From: Fidelibacterota bacterium
GTDB lineage: Bacteria; Fidelibacterota; UBA8477; JABMPR01
Assembly (NCBI GenBank): GCA_024278595.1
Contig: JAJRSW010000091.1
Coordinates: forward strand, 1 to 32,496
DNA: 32,496 nucleotides
Reading direction: 5' to 3'
Shown in pieces: positions 15,311 to 26,600 of this stretch (position 1 is its first letter; each line of letters opens with the position of its first letter). Both the position numbers and the translations under genes were made by a program. Under the pieces are notes generated by a model, which saw nothing but the letters and a program-made list of their open reading frames with translations, did not search any database and was not told the DNA's origin.

Positions 15311-17734
15311 TTAGGGCGACATCACCAAATGTTTATAACCGGCATTCCTGATAGTCTGGGCATCGATTGGCATGACCCGATACTGACCGGTATTATATAG
15401 CTGGGCTTGATCTGCATAATGAGGAGAGCGTGGATTTCCAGACTGTCCAGTGGGTAAAACACTCAACCCACCTTTTTGAAAGTCCGCAAAGTCATATATA
15501 TGACGCACCGAGGGCCCCAACACAACATCATACGGATCATACATCCGATATTCCATATTGTTGACTGTCGTCCCGGAACCGGCTGCCGGGAATGGTCCCA
15601 CATTCAAGTTTAAAAGTTTATCCAGAAGCTTGATCTTTGCCATGGGGTGTTCATGGGTCAAGGTATGCAGCTGCCCCCAATTCCAATCCTGCGGATCTTT
15701 GCCGAACCGGGCTTCAAGATCTGCTACCGCCTCTTTGAGTGAACGTTCCAGGATCATTAGAGGTGTTTCTATAATATTCTCGGTTGACACATCATCGAAC
15801 CATGAAGATTCTGGTATATGCTCTAACAAAAAAATGGCATTGCGAATACTTATGTTGGCCAACTTGAAAAAACCATCCTTAAACGCTGGTCCGATGAGAT
15901 CCATTTCATCACCATAAAGATTATAGGCGAATTTCACCCATAGCGTGTTGAACACCGTTGCCGCCACCGCCTCTTTACCCATAACATAATCCCAGGACCT
16001 CAAAGCCTCATAGGCAGATCTCAAACCAGGTTCTTTTAGATCCAGCTCTTCCAGCAAGTCCACAAATATGGGTACCAGGTCCCGCGCATGGTCTGAGAGA
16101 TAATCCAACTGGATCTCCTGCATATCTTCGACTGTATACAGTTTGCCTGGGACTCTGAGCAGCTCATTGATCCGATTTGCACGAGCTGGCGGCTCCCAGT
16201 AAGCACTGATATAATAGGGGAATTCGTCGCCGATGGTCTTGTTGTTGGCTGTGACAATATATCCCTGATCCGGATTGTACTGGTAGGGCATCTCATCAAA
16301 AGGTACAAAACCCTGCCAATCCCATTGCGGATCATCGCCGGGCAATGGCACCAGTCCGGTTCCAGGAGCACGGAGCGGTAAGGCAACTGCAGGACGCCAG
16401 CCAATATTACCTTCCAGATCGGCATAGATCATGTTTTGACCGGGAATCCAGAATTTGGCCACAGCGGTTGAAAATTCATCCCAATTAGTAGCCAGGTTCA
16501 ACTCAAGAAATGCCTGAACTTCATTGCTGAGATAATTCCCCACCCAGGACATGGCAATCGGTGGCGATTCGTTTTCTTTCAGCACTTTGTGCACATCATT
16601 GATTATTGGGCCATGGTGGGTTTCTCTTACTTTAAATAAAACCGGATCAGCGCCCTTCACTGGGATCAACTCATCATGAATGGTCATATCCAGCCATTTT
16701 CCATCATAGAAATACTGGTCGGGGTGTTCTGCATCAGTTACCTCAACATAGAAGTCAGTATCATCTACCATAACATTGGTGAAGCCCCAGGCGTAATGTT
16801 GATTCTGCCCCAATATTACCAATGGGATACCTGCGAAGGTCACACCAGAAACATCAAAACGTCCACCGACCAGATGCATCTCATACCAGGTAGCCGGTTG
16901 CGAAAATTGCAGATGTGGATCATTTGACAGGATCGGTTGCCCACTTTTTGTCATGGAGCCACCCAGCACCCAACTATTGCTGCCAATATGGGAGCCGCCA
17001 GCACTGGTAAGTGCTCTGATCCGCTGCTCGCTAACAAATATTTTTTCGGCGACCGCGCTGAAATTCTCAGGCGCTTGAGGTACGATATAGGGCTTGGTGT
17101 CAGGATATACTGGATATAGTTCGCGGGCCTTGTCGTCACCCAATTTGTCCAGCACACCACCAAATATCACTTCGGGCATCCAGGCCAGGCACAAGTCATG
17201 TCCCATTAGTCGAGCGTAGCCAACTACATGCTCCGGTTTCCAGCGGATGGGTTCATGACCCACTATCTTAAACTCGACCGGAAGATCATCAGCATGTGTA
17301 TCTATATAATAATTAATTCCTGCACAACTACGTTCCAACATTTCCAGGGATTCCGGAGGCATATTGTTGACCACATTTTGGGCGATCCGATAGAAACCCC
17401 ACACCCGCAAATATTTGTCATCTTCGATGAGATCGGGACCGAAAACCTCGGCAAATCGCCCTTCAACAGCCCGGGCAATGATATCCATTTTATAGAGTCG
17501 TTCGGAAGCCTGCAGGTAGCCCGTGGCGAAAAACAGGTCTTCCTCATTTTCAGCGTAGACATGGGGAACGCCGTAATCGTCAGTGTAAACATTAACGGGA
17601 GCAGTGAGTTGGGACATGGTAAGTTGACCCTCGTGGACAGCCAGAGGACCCTTCAGGTAGCCAAGCTTCAACCACCCAAATATGATACCAACCAATACGA
17701 CAATGACCACCAGTGCCATCCAAAGTTTTTTCAT
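15311..17734 (-). CDS. Penicillin acylase family N-terminal-nucleophile amidase (membrane anchored)
   Basis: This 807-residue Ntn hydrolase cleaves N-acyl bonds; relatives include penicillin acylases, acyl-homoserine-lactone acylases and aculeacin acylase. A membrane anchor spans residues 5-22. The alpha-chain start is typical (VYTDDYGVPHVYAENEEDLFFATGYLQA). Self-cleavage is expected between G251 and S252 (GSNSWVLGG), making S252 the nucleophile; N271 in SNDPHL is a further conserved active-site residue. Length is normal for the family. I chose the ATG at 17734 because CAGGAG lies 8 bases upstream; the frame runs back to 17887 but that part is unlike a protein of this family. The natural substrate is unknown. 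Confidence 0.92.
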   Translation of the reverse strand: MKKLWMALVVIVVLVGIIFGWLKLGYLKGPLAVHEGQLTMSQLTAPVNVYTDDYGVPHVYAENEEDLFFATGYLQASERLYKMDIIARAVEGRFAEVFGPDLIEDDKYLRVWGFYRIAQNVVNNMPPESLEMLERSCAGINYYIDTHADDLPVEFKIVGHEPIRWKPEHVVGYARLMGHDLCLAWMPEVIFGGVLDKLGDDKARELYPVYPDTKPYIVPQAPENFSAVAEKIFVSEQRIRALTSAGGSHIGSNSWVLGGSMTKSGQPILSNDPHLQFSQPATWYEMHLVGGRFDVSGVTFAGIPLVILGQNQHYAWGFTNVMVDDTDFYVEVTDAEHPDQYFYDGKWLDMTIHDELIPVKGADPVLFKVRETHHGPIINDVHKVLKENESPPIAMSWVGNYLSNEVQAFLELNLATNWDEFSTAVAKFWIPGQNMIYADLEGNIGWRPAVALPLRAPGTGLVPLPGDDPQWDWQGFVPFDEMPYQYNPDQGYIVTANNKTIGDEFPYYISAYWEPPARANRINELLRVPGKLYTVEDMQEIQLDYLSDHARDLVPIFVDLLEELDLKEPGLRSAYEALRSWDYVMGKEAVAATVFNTLWVKFAYNLYGDEMDLIGPAFKDGFFKLANISIRNAIFLLEHIPESSWFDDVSTENIIETPLMILERSLKEAVADLEARFGKDPQDWNWGQLHTLTHEHPMAKIKLLDKLLNLNVGPFPAAGSGTTVNNMEYRMYDPYDVVLGPSVRHIYDFADFQKGGLSVLPTGQSGNPRSPHYADQAQLYNTGQYRVMPIDAQTIRNAGYKHLVMSP

Positions 17735-17742
17735 AGACCCAT

Positions 17743-17748
17743 CTCCTG
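17743..17748 (-). promoter_or_regulatory. Ribosome binding site that fixes the acylase start
   Basis: CAGGAG on the minus strand lies 8 bases upstream of the ATG at 17734. It supports that start over the longer frame reaching 17887. Confidence 0.7.
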
Positions 17749-17844
17749 ATTTTGTTATGCTGAAAAGGTAATTCCAGATCCAGAGTTTTCTATGATTATT
17801 CCTGAAGTAGCTGAATGTAGTACTGAACGCTCCCGGAATTCGAC

Positions 17845-17886
17845 TGGTTCGGTCTCCGGCCCCTTGGATCTGAGCTAGCCGAACCA
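17845..17886. promoter_or_regulatory. Inverted repeat in the divergent acylase/CHAD intergenic region
   Basis: TGGTTCGG (17845-17852) and CCGAACCA (17879-17886) form a perfect 8-base inverted repeat with 26 bases between. It sits in the 256-base region between the divergently transcribed acylase and CHAD genes, where promoters for both must lie. It could be a regulator site or a structured leader; no clear -35/-10 pair was identified. Confidence 0.3.
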
Positions 17887-17990
17887 TCGATCATTAAGCT
17901 ACATCTTTGCTTTAGATCAAACCTGATTGCCCGGCAGTTCCAGCCTCATCCCTAGCATAGCATCGCTCAAGTCCCTGCTTATATTGAGTC

Positions 17991-18779
17991 ATGCTATCTC
18001 TGTCAAAAAAGATGAATTTACTCCTGAGTGAAACGGATGAACTTCTCTCAAGTATGGAATCTGAGCCAGCCATAGCCATTCATGAGGTCCGTAAACGGAC
18101 AAAATATCTTCGCGCACTCCTGGCCTTAAGCCCCGAGTATCCCAATGAGTTGAAGACCAGCCTGAAGGCTATCAGTCGACTGCTGGCACCTTACCGGGAT
18201 GCCCAGGTTAACCTGGACACATATCAGGCAATAGTATCAGTGAACAATTCGGATCGTGATACCGTGTTTGAAGACTTCCTGAGGCAGAATCAATTTCTCA
18301 AACAAGGGTTCCCCGAAAAGTCTGACCTCGATAAGATCCAAACCTATATTGAAGACTGCAGATCACTCCTGAATTCCACCCCTTCGAAACTTGCTCCAGA
18401 TCAGATATTGATGAGCATCGAAACCTCCTACCAATTAGGCAATCAGGCGCTAAAACGTGCCCAGGGTGACCCGAGCAGCGAGCTGGTGCATGCCTGGCGC
18501 AAAAAGACCAAACGGCTCTGGTATCAACTGCGCTGGATGTTCGGTGATGACCTGGACAACCCTAATCATCCTGTCCTTCAAAGCAATGTACTGGGGAAAA
18601 GCTTGGGCGAGATTCACGATTTGGATGTCTTAAGAATACTGCTGGATATTGACCATCCACTCCAATTGCGAATCCAGAAATTACGCCAGGTCCTTCTGAC
18701 ACGCGCTTTTAAGATGGGGTTTGAGTTATATATTTATCAGCGTACTAACTTTCACCACAGCCTTAATCAGCTTTATTAG
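17991..18779 (+). CDS. CHAD domain protein (polyphosphate-binding helical protein)
   Basis: This 262-residue all-helical protein has the two repeated CHAD signatures, HEVRKRTKYLR (H31, R34, K35, K38, R41) and HAWRKKTKRLWYQLR (H167, R170, K171, K174), plus the HDLDVL motif near residue 209. CHAD domains bind inorganic polyphosphate through these basic surfaces. There is no CYTH triphosphatase domain attached. The ribosome site is weak. It is followed after 21 bases by the ABC-F gene, so the two are probably co-transcribed. A role in polyphosphate handling is inferred from family knowledge. Confidence 0.88.
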   Translation: MLSLSKKMNLLLSETDELLSSMESEPAIAIHEVRKRTKYLRALLALSPEYPNELKTSLKAISRLLAPYRDAQVNLDTYQAIVSVNNSDRDTVFEDFLRQNQFLKQGFPEKSDLDKIQTYIEDCRSLLNSTPSKLAPDQILMSIETSYQLGNQALKRAQGDPSSELVHAWRKKTKRLWYQLRWMFGDDLDNPNHPVLQSNVLGKSLGEIHDLDVLRILLDIDHPLQLRIQKLRQVLLTRAFKMGFELYIYQRTNFHHSLNQLY

Positions 18780-18800
18780 AACGGAAATCAGCTCACTTCT

Positions 18801-20609
18801 ATGGCCCCTAAAGTACTTATTTCAACGCAGAACATTCACAAATCGTATAGTAATACATTATTGTTCAAAGACCTTTCTGTGAACCTCCACGTGGGTGATC
18901 GCATCGGTTTGATCGGCCCCAATGGTACTGGGAAATCCACTTTATTAAAGATCCTGGCCGGTTTGGAACAGGTGGATCAGGGTGAGTTGTCCATCACTGC
19001 AAAAATGACCGTCACCTATCTACCCCAGATCGATGTCTATGAGGCTGGCGCGACAATCCACCAGATCCTGATAGATCATTTTCCAAAACATCTGGAACAC
19101 TGGGAAATTAAAAAACGTCTGGGAGAAATTCAGGAGCAGGTGCAATTTATAGATCTGGATCTGACTTTTTCCAAGTTATCCGGAGGTTGGAAGAAACGCG
19201 TCGCTATTGCTGCCGTCCTTGCCCAGGACTGTGACCTGGTTCTCCTGGATGAGCCCACCAACCACCTGGATCTGGAAGGAATACTGTGGTTGGAGTCACT
19301 ACTGCAAAATGCCCGCTTTGCATTCATCCTGATCAGTCATGATCGCTTTTTTCTGGAAAATACCTGTAACAATATCATGGATCTGGACCGACGCTACAAG
19401 CACGGTTACCTAAAAGTGCGTGGTAATTATTCGCAGTTCATTCAAGACCGGGAAAAATATTTGAGTGATCAGCGTACAGAAGAATTGTCCCTCTCAAACA
19501 AGGTCCGTCGGGAAACTGAATGGCTACGCAGGGGTCCCAAAGCCCGGACCACCAAGGCTCAATACCGTATTGATAAAGCACATGAAATGATTGATAATCT
19601 GGCTGAACTGAGACATCGAAATAACCTACCCAGTGAGGCTGGCATTGATTTTAAAGCCAGCGGTAGGCGCTCAAAAAAACTCTTGCATGCCAGGGGTTTA
19701 AGTAAGACCAGAGGGCATAAACTACTCTTTCAGGATCTGGAACTCTTTTTATCTCCCGGGATGAAGGTCGGTATTATGGGTGCCAATGGTAGCGGCAAAA
19801 GTAGCCTGATCAACATTCTACGTGGTAATCTTGAACCTGATGAGGGTGAGATCGAAATTGCCCAGGGAATCCGAATGATCACCCTTGATCAGGGGCGTGA
19901 ATTACCTGATGGGAATCAAACACTGAGACGGGCTCTGGCCCCTGATGGAGATACTGTGATCTACCAAGGGAACCCACTGCATATCAGCTCCTGGGCTCGG
20001 AAGTTCCTGTTTGACATTGATCAATTAGATCTGCCTGTCTCCCAGCTGTCTGGAGGGGAACGGGCGCGGGTCCTGCTGGCCAAACTCATGCTGGAAACAG
20101 CTGAGATCCTGATCCTGGATGAGCCGACCAACGATCTGGACATTCCTACTTTGGAGGTTCTGGAGGAAAGTCTTGCTGAGTATAGCGGGGCCTTATTATT
20201 AATTACCCACGACCGATTTCTCATGGATCGGCTATGTGATCAAATACTCTATCTCACGGGTGACGGAACTGTGAAGGTCTTCGCAGACACATTTCAGCTC
20301 ACAACCTGGCAAGGGTCAAGATCAAAACTCACTGTTAAAACTGACTCCCGATCGCCCAGCAGTAATAAGATCCGCCGTGAACAACTCAAGACCCTGCGGA
20401 AAACACTTGCCAAAGTGGAGCGGGATATTGAAAAAGCTGAGACCAGTAAATCTGAGCTTGATATAGTACTCCATGATCCTGCAAACGCCTCAGACCCAGG
20501 CAAGTTGGCAGAATGCTCAGATGCTATTACAGCACTGGATACTGAGATCGACGCCCTATTGGAGCAATGGGAAGCCGTGGGTAGTGAGCTTGCGGAGATC
20601 GAAGGTTAA
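18801..20609 (+). CDS. uup: ABC-F family ATPase, Uup type
   Basis: This 602-residue soluble protein has two ABC domains and no membrane segments. Walker A motifs are GPNGTGKST (39-47) and GANGSGKSS (327-335); signatures are LSGGW (126-130) and LSGGE (416-420); Walker B motifs are VLLDEPTNHLDLE and LILDEPTNDLDIP. The inter-domain linker has the WLRRGPKARTTKAQYRI stretch (241-257) characteristic of Uup-like ABC-F proteins. A C-terminal coiled coil follows (about 520-600). ABC-F proteins act on the ribosome; Uup has also been linked to branched DNA intermediates and transposon excision. It converges on the AddAB gene, leaving 59 bases between the stops. Confidence 0.9.
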   Translation: MAPKVLISTQNIHKSYSNTLLFKDLSVNLHVGDRIGLIGPNGTGKSTLLKILAGLEQVDQGELSITAKMTVTYLPQIDVYEAGATIHQILIDHFPKHLEHWEIKKRLGEIQEQVQFIDLDLTFSKLSGGWKKRVAIAAVLAQDCDLVLLDEPTNHLDLEGILWLESLLQNARFAFILISHDRFFLENTCNNIMDLDRRYKHGYLKVRGNYSQFIQDREKYLSDQRTEELSLSNKVRRETEWLRRGPKARTTKAQYRIDKAHEMIDNLAELRHRNNLPSEAGIDFKASGRRSKKLLHARGLSKTRGHKLLFQDLELFLSPGMKVGIMGANGSGKSSLINILRGNLEPDEGEIEIAQGIRMITLDQGRELPDGNQTLRRALAPDGDTVIYQGNPLHISSWARKFLFDIDQLDLPVSQLSGGERARVLLAKLMLETAEILILDEPTNDLDIPTLEVLEESLAEYSGALLLITHDRFLMDRLCDQILYLTGDGTVKVFADTFQLTTWQGSRSKLTVKTDSRSPSSNKIRREQLKTLRKTLAKVERDIEKAETSKSELDIVLHDPANASDPGKLAECSDAITALDTEIDALLEQWEAVGSELAEIEG

Positions 20610-20641
20610 CGTCCGCCTTTCTTCTTTCTGATGCGAACGAT

Positions 20642-20668
20642 ATGCCAGTGTCAAGTCAAGCCTGGCAT
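20642..20668. terminator. Possible bidirectional terminator hairpin between convergent genes
   Basis: ATGCCAG (20642-20648) and CTGGCAT (20662-20668) form a perfect 7-base stem with a 13-base loop between the stops of the plus-strand ABC-F gene and the minus-strand AddAB gene. The position is right for a shared terminator, but there is no T run on either side, so it is a weak candidate. Confidence 0.3.
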
Positions 20669-23600
20669 TCAGCAAGACGGAGCTGATTGAACTCCAGATC
20701 TTGGCAGTGCCGTTTTCCGGCAAATCCGTTCATATAGACAATACGCACAGGCTTTTGACTCATCCCGGCTGGTCAGGGGAAAGGAGTTGTCAGCCAAATA
20801 CTGGGCATATTTCAGGGTTTCAGCTTTGATCCGCTGGATCGACCATTCCTCATTCTCAGCAATGGGGACATAGGGTTTGGCTCGTCGTGGCTTGGTCATC
20901 ATGACCGGGTTATCAGCCTCAATATCCCCGATATAGCCTTTGAAGCCCACTGCATTCTCTTTAAAAGCCTTCACCTGCTCATAGGTCAGCACGACGCTCT
21001 TTTCCGGGAAACGTGATTTTAAGATGAGGTAGTAAAACAACATCTGACTGGTCCAAAATTCCCGACTATCCTTGAGTTCCACGTTTCCCGTTTTATAATC
21101 AGTCGCCCAAACATGATCTCCAGCAATAAGAATCCGATCGATCTTACCGCGGAGAGAAAGTGTTAGCGTATCACTTTTGATCTCAAAAGCAGGCCAGGAT
21201 TCCTTATCTTTTTCAAATCCGAAGCTTTGTTCATGGAGACCTGGTTCACCAAATTCCCGTAAAACGGGAAGCTCCGCCTCAAGCATGGCTGTCAACAAAT
21301 TGCGTTGGGAATCCTGGAAATTCTTAAAGTACAACTCATTCCATCTATGATCGAGTAAATTAGCTTCTGGATCAATCTCGTTTTCCTCCAGGAGCGTGTG
21401 AGCCAGGCTTTCCAGCTTAGTTAGAGCAGCCTGTAAATCCTCTATGACCAGCTTAAAACCACCTAATTTACCAAAATTTTCCAGGAGTTTGTGAACCAGA
21501 TTCCCAACCTCTATTTCCTGTCTTTGGGCGATGTCAGTCTCAGCCGGTTCAAGCTGAAGTTTACGACTATACCAGTACCGCTGAGGACACTTGACCAGCT
21601 CATCAAAAGCCGAGGCAGAAATATTGTTAAATACGCGTTGTTCGTGTCGCTCTAGCCTCCCATACCATTCCCCTGACCCCGTTCCCAATAATAATTCGTT
21701 ATGGCGGATCTGTCTTTTTGAGCTTGGGTCAGCGACTTTTCTTCCAGCCATTCGGGCAAATTGCTGGTCAGGACTGATCAGCTCAATTTTGGGATATGAA
21801 TGCTGGGTTAAATACTGGCAAAAGGTGCTCTCCTGAAGCGAAGAACCATCAGCATTACGGAGCGGCGCAGTCAAATGCAAGTGATCCACAGATCGTTCCA
21901 ACCACTGTTTGAACAGGAATAAATTGAGAAACCACGGATTCAAGGCTGCCTGTTTTAAATAAGGATTACTCTCCGGTGACAGAGGGAACTGTCCCTCGGT
22001 CAAGCCCATCACAAACAGATGCAGACTCTTTAGATTCAGTGTATCCAGGAGGGAGATCACATCCACCCCAAAACCTTGCTGGGTTGAGGCAACTTCGACC
22101 CCTTTGAGTTTTTCTTTTAGTTCACGCTTCAGATCCCCCAGGGAGCCTTTACGACTGAGATAACGACCCCAGTCATTTTTAATACCAACTATGGCGTTTT
22201 TTAAGGAGGTGTAAGCCTTGGAGGCGACACTCCCAGGTTCCAATCGCTTGGTAAACTGGAAGGCTTTCAGGGTCTCAAGCAGCCAATCGGCTTCTTTTGC
22301 CAGGCCACCTTGTTGACTCCCCTGCCAACTGTTATTAACAAAGCTTAATAGGTCTTTAGCTGCCTGATCCAAGCTGGGGTGAGCAAGTTTTTCCGGGAGC
22401 GAATCATCCAGAATGGTAATGCCCATTTTGCGCACTTCAATATCCAGCTTCAACCTGGTGAATCCCGCAGCACCGGCCGGCAGAATGAGGGGATGGAGCC
22501 ACACTGACATAGCCTGATCCCAACTCATGCGGTGGAGTAGACGCCCCTGGATCAGCGCCAGCGCCAACTGAGTGACGGGACGCTCCATGATCGGTTCGCG
22601 CTTGCTCAGCCGTACAGAAATTCCCACCTGGCCAAACACACGTACAATAGCCGGGACATAGCGCTCCATGGATGATACAGCTATTTGAATTTCGGCTGGA
22701 GCAACCCCCTGCTTGAGCAGTTCCCTGATCTGGGAGGCCACCAGCACCACCTCTTCATGAGTTGAAAAGCAGGGGATATAGGTATGTCCAGCAGTTTTCC
22801 GGGGCATGACATCCTGCGCCATCCAATCACTAATGCTCATATTAAACCCGGCACTGGGACGGCCTTCCTGCAGCGGATGCAGAAACACCAGATCACGTTG
22901 ACCGGCTAAAGCGTTTAAGAATTTGTAGTCCGAAACCGAAGTTGAGTGGATCGAGTCGATAATGACCTTTAAATTCGGGGACAATTGTCCGGCATCCCAT
23001 TCTTTTCCAGGTGGGAGAATACTTTGCTGATCGCACCACTGGCAAAATTTGTGATAACTCGCTGCTTTTTCGGGCCTTATTATTTCGCCCTGGGTGGCTT
23101 TGTAAAAAGCGTCTGCTAAACGATTTACAACGCCCCATTGAGGTCGTTTACCCAATTGACGCGCGACACCCAAACGAGCCAGATAAGGTGTCAGTCTGCG
23201 GCCGGTCGGTTCGGTGAACTTTCTAAACTCATTCAAGGTCAAGATCTGGATCCGGGGGTGGTTCAAGCCTGAGGCTGCCAGAGATTGAGCGACTCGTTCA
23301 GCGGTGTTTCGGGTGGGTTCGATCAGGATGATCTCAGCGCTCGGGTCAAGCCGTTCAAGGATCTTTTGCAGTTCCAGTGACACTGCCATCCTGGCTGGCA
23401 ATACCGGTCTTAATCCATGTCCCTGTTCAAGACCGGCCAGTCGGGAAAAATAGAGCGTCTCTTCAAACTCGATGTGGATGGACCGGTCAAACCGATTGAA
23501 ATAAAGTTCCCCGCGGGCTTTGATCCCATACAGCAATTTCAAGATCCATAAATAGGTCTGGATCTGATACCAGTAGGCGTACTGTTTCAATTCCGGGTTT

Positions 23601-26600
23601 TGAGGAAGTTCTTTGTCACTCTTATAGTCAAGCACCACCCATTCATCACCGTCCTGATAGAGCAGATCAATGATCCCGGACACTTTGAATACCCGGGTTT
23701 CACTCTGCAAATACCCAAAAACGGGCCTTTCTGGTAATTTGTCTGCCGGAGCAAGCCTGGATAATTTTTCTGCCAGCTGACTTTGCCGGTAGGTGGTCAG
23801 ACACTGGGTAAGGTCAACTATTAAGGGTTGTTGATCCTCAGGACTGACGACCCCCTCATCTTCCAGAAAAAGTTGGATGGATTCGGCATGTTCTTGTGGA
23901 TCGAACCATTCCATCTCCAGGGCTCGATGAAGCAGGCGTCCAAAGGTCAGCGCCACCGTTTCCAAACCCAGGTCATCCCCTTTCTGTCTTTCGTCGGCCC
24001 CCTCATAGCTGGATCGATCCATCCAGCTCATGATGGTATGGGGTGATACCTCCTCATAAATCAGGGGTTCAGAGAATGGTTCAAGGACAGGGATGGTATG
24101 GTCTGAGATAGCTGCTGCTAGCTGACCCTCAGCCAGAAGGTCAGACGCCAAGGTTAGGTCATAGATCAGTTCGGGGGTGGAACGGGCCTGCCAGGCATTT
24201 TGAAGTGAGCGAGGATCCTGACTGGCATCATCCTTATCCAGTTCCAGGTCAAACACAGGTTGCAGATAACGTTTCCACCAGGTGTGTACACTGGGTTGTC
24301 GATTGGGGGTTAGTCTGGCAACAAATCCCACACCATATCTGGCCCGGGTGAGTGCTACATAGAACAAGCGCTTGTCTTCTGCCAATTCTTCAGCCTGGGT
24401 GCGAGTCTTGATCTGTTCGAACATCCAGGTCTTATGGCTGCCGTGGAGGCTGTCCAGGGTGATTCCGGCCTGCCACTGGTCATTGATACGACCCAGGTAG
24501 ATCCCACTAGTCTCATGCTTGGGAGGTGCCTGAAGATTGGGCAGGAGCACCACGGGGAATTCCAGTCCCTTTGATTTATGGATGGACATTATCTGAATGC
24601 GGGCCGCTCCGGGGAGTTCTGCCTGAGAGGCATCCCCATGTTGGATCTGGTATTTGAAGTATTCGTGGATCTCCCGCAAACCTAATCCATCCAGGGATAG
24701 TTGGTGGATCATATCAATGAGTCGATCCAGGTTGGCCAGCCTCAAAGCCCCACCAGTTTCCGAGATCCAACCCAGACGTCGATCACCTTCCAGTAGAATG
24801 GAGGTGATCAGTCGATCCGCCGGTTCACGGGCGCTCTCCTGCTGCCAGGAATTTATGGTGTGAGCGATCTCTGGTTGCTCTTTTAAAAGGTTTTTGAAAA
24901 CCCATCCGGAATTCACCCGCTCACCTGCGTGTTCGCGAAGTCTCTGTATCTCAGCATCGGTCAATACAAAGAAGGGGCTCCGTAAGACACCGATGAGCGC
25001 CAAATCATCCAGCGGGTTCACCAGAATACTCAGAAGATGATAGACATCAAAACTTTCCTGCTGTTTAAACAGCCCTTTGCTGGAGAGTACTTCAAACTCT
25101 AATCCTCGTGCCGTAAATATTCGTATGTAAGCCAGGATATGCGTAAAGCTACGCAGCAAAATTCCGATGGCCGGACCAGGTCCTGTGGGGAGCTGCTGGT
25201 CATCAATCCAGTTCAACCAATCTTTCGTGAGATCAGCAGTGTGCATAATATCAGCGCCTGCTTCCGGGGAGTTTCCATCTTCCAGAACCACACTGAGTAC
25301 ACAGCGGGAGACTGCATGCTGTGCTTCACTTAAGGGGCTGTTTATAGCCGCAGTGGTTTTGCTGAACGCGGTCTCAAACAGCTGAAGCTCCTCACTCTCA
25401 GACGCTTTTGGAAAAGTGGCACTGATCAAGGGATTGATCACGGTATGAACAAATTTTCGGGAGGAGCGATAGGTTTCGTCAGCAGACAGGATCCATCCCC
25501 GACCCTGAGCAATATTCTTTTCAACCCGGTTCATGACCTGAACATCAGCCTGGTTAAAACGATAAATTGATTGCTTGGTATCGCCCACAATGAACAGACC
25601 ACGATCTCTCAGGTCGGCTTTGCCCCCCTGGGCAATAAGTCTTACGATATCCCAGCGCAGATCATTGGTATCCTGAAATTCATCAAAAAGTATATGGGTA
25701 TAGCGCTGGCCGTAATGGGCGGCAACTTCAGGGTCTCTCAGCAGATCACGGGTCTGGAGGATGACCTCATTAAAACTTAGAACGCCCTCCCGCTTGAGTC
25801 GTTTGTTCAGGGCGGCCCAGTAAGCTAGGAAAAATTTTGCCAGATGATGTTGGACTGTACAGGCGATCAGGTCCCATTTGCCCGGGATTTCCTCCATTAA
25901 GGTTTCGTAAGGCAGCAGATCCTGCATATTCGATGTGATCAATTTTAGTCGGGAGCGAATCTCACCCTCCCATTCTGTAGGCCAGACCTGGGAGTTAATA
26001 GTTATTCGGGAAAGATACTTATCCTGTTTCCCGGTCAGTGTAAATCGGCGGACAAACTCCAGCAATTCCAGACCGTATTGATAATCGTCCTCAATTGGAG
26101 AACCGAGAAATGTAAGCAGGTCGCTAAAGTTACGGTACTGCTGATTAGCTGGATCGATGATGTCCGATGCGGGAGGCAGATCATCCACCAGGGCTATAAG
26201 TTGCTGCTCCACCTGTTCCATTACCCTGGGAAGCGGATGGGTATCTCGGAACTCTGTCTGTAATTCCTCAGGGCTGTGGTCAGCATGATGCTCAAGCCAG
26301 GCAGTCATCAACTGGGCCTGGGACTGCAATTTCTTTACATAGAGATTCAAATGATATTCTGAAAGATGATCCAGGAGTATTTTTAAATCTTCATCCTGCT
26401 CGCGGCTCCTGCCACGGAGGAAACTTTCCCAGGTTTCCAACTCCATGCGCTGGGTATCGGCTTCATCCTGGATGCGGAACTCAGGATCAATATCCAATCT
26501 TTCTGCCTGCTCGCGGAGGATCTGGGTACAGAAAGAGTCAATAGTGGAGATGGCATTCCTGGAATAGGTCGACCGCAGCTGCATCTTAAAGCTTTGGGGA

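Noticed and set aside
17228-17749. Plus-strand frame of 173 codons inside the acylase gene
   Set aside because: It is antisense to conserved alpha-chain sequence of the acylase and has no recognisable domain or ribosome site.
17735-17887. N-terminal extension of the acylase by 51 residues
   Set aside because: A good CAGGAG site precedes the ATG at 17734, where the membrane anchor begins; the extension covers the promoter region.
20642-20668. Strong intrinsic terminator
   Set aside because: The stem is perfect but only 7 bases long and lacks a T run, so it is listed only as a weak candidate.
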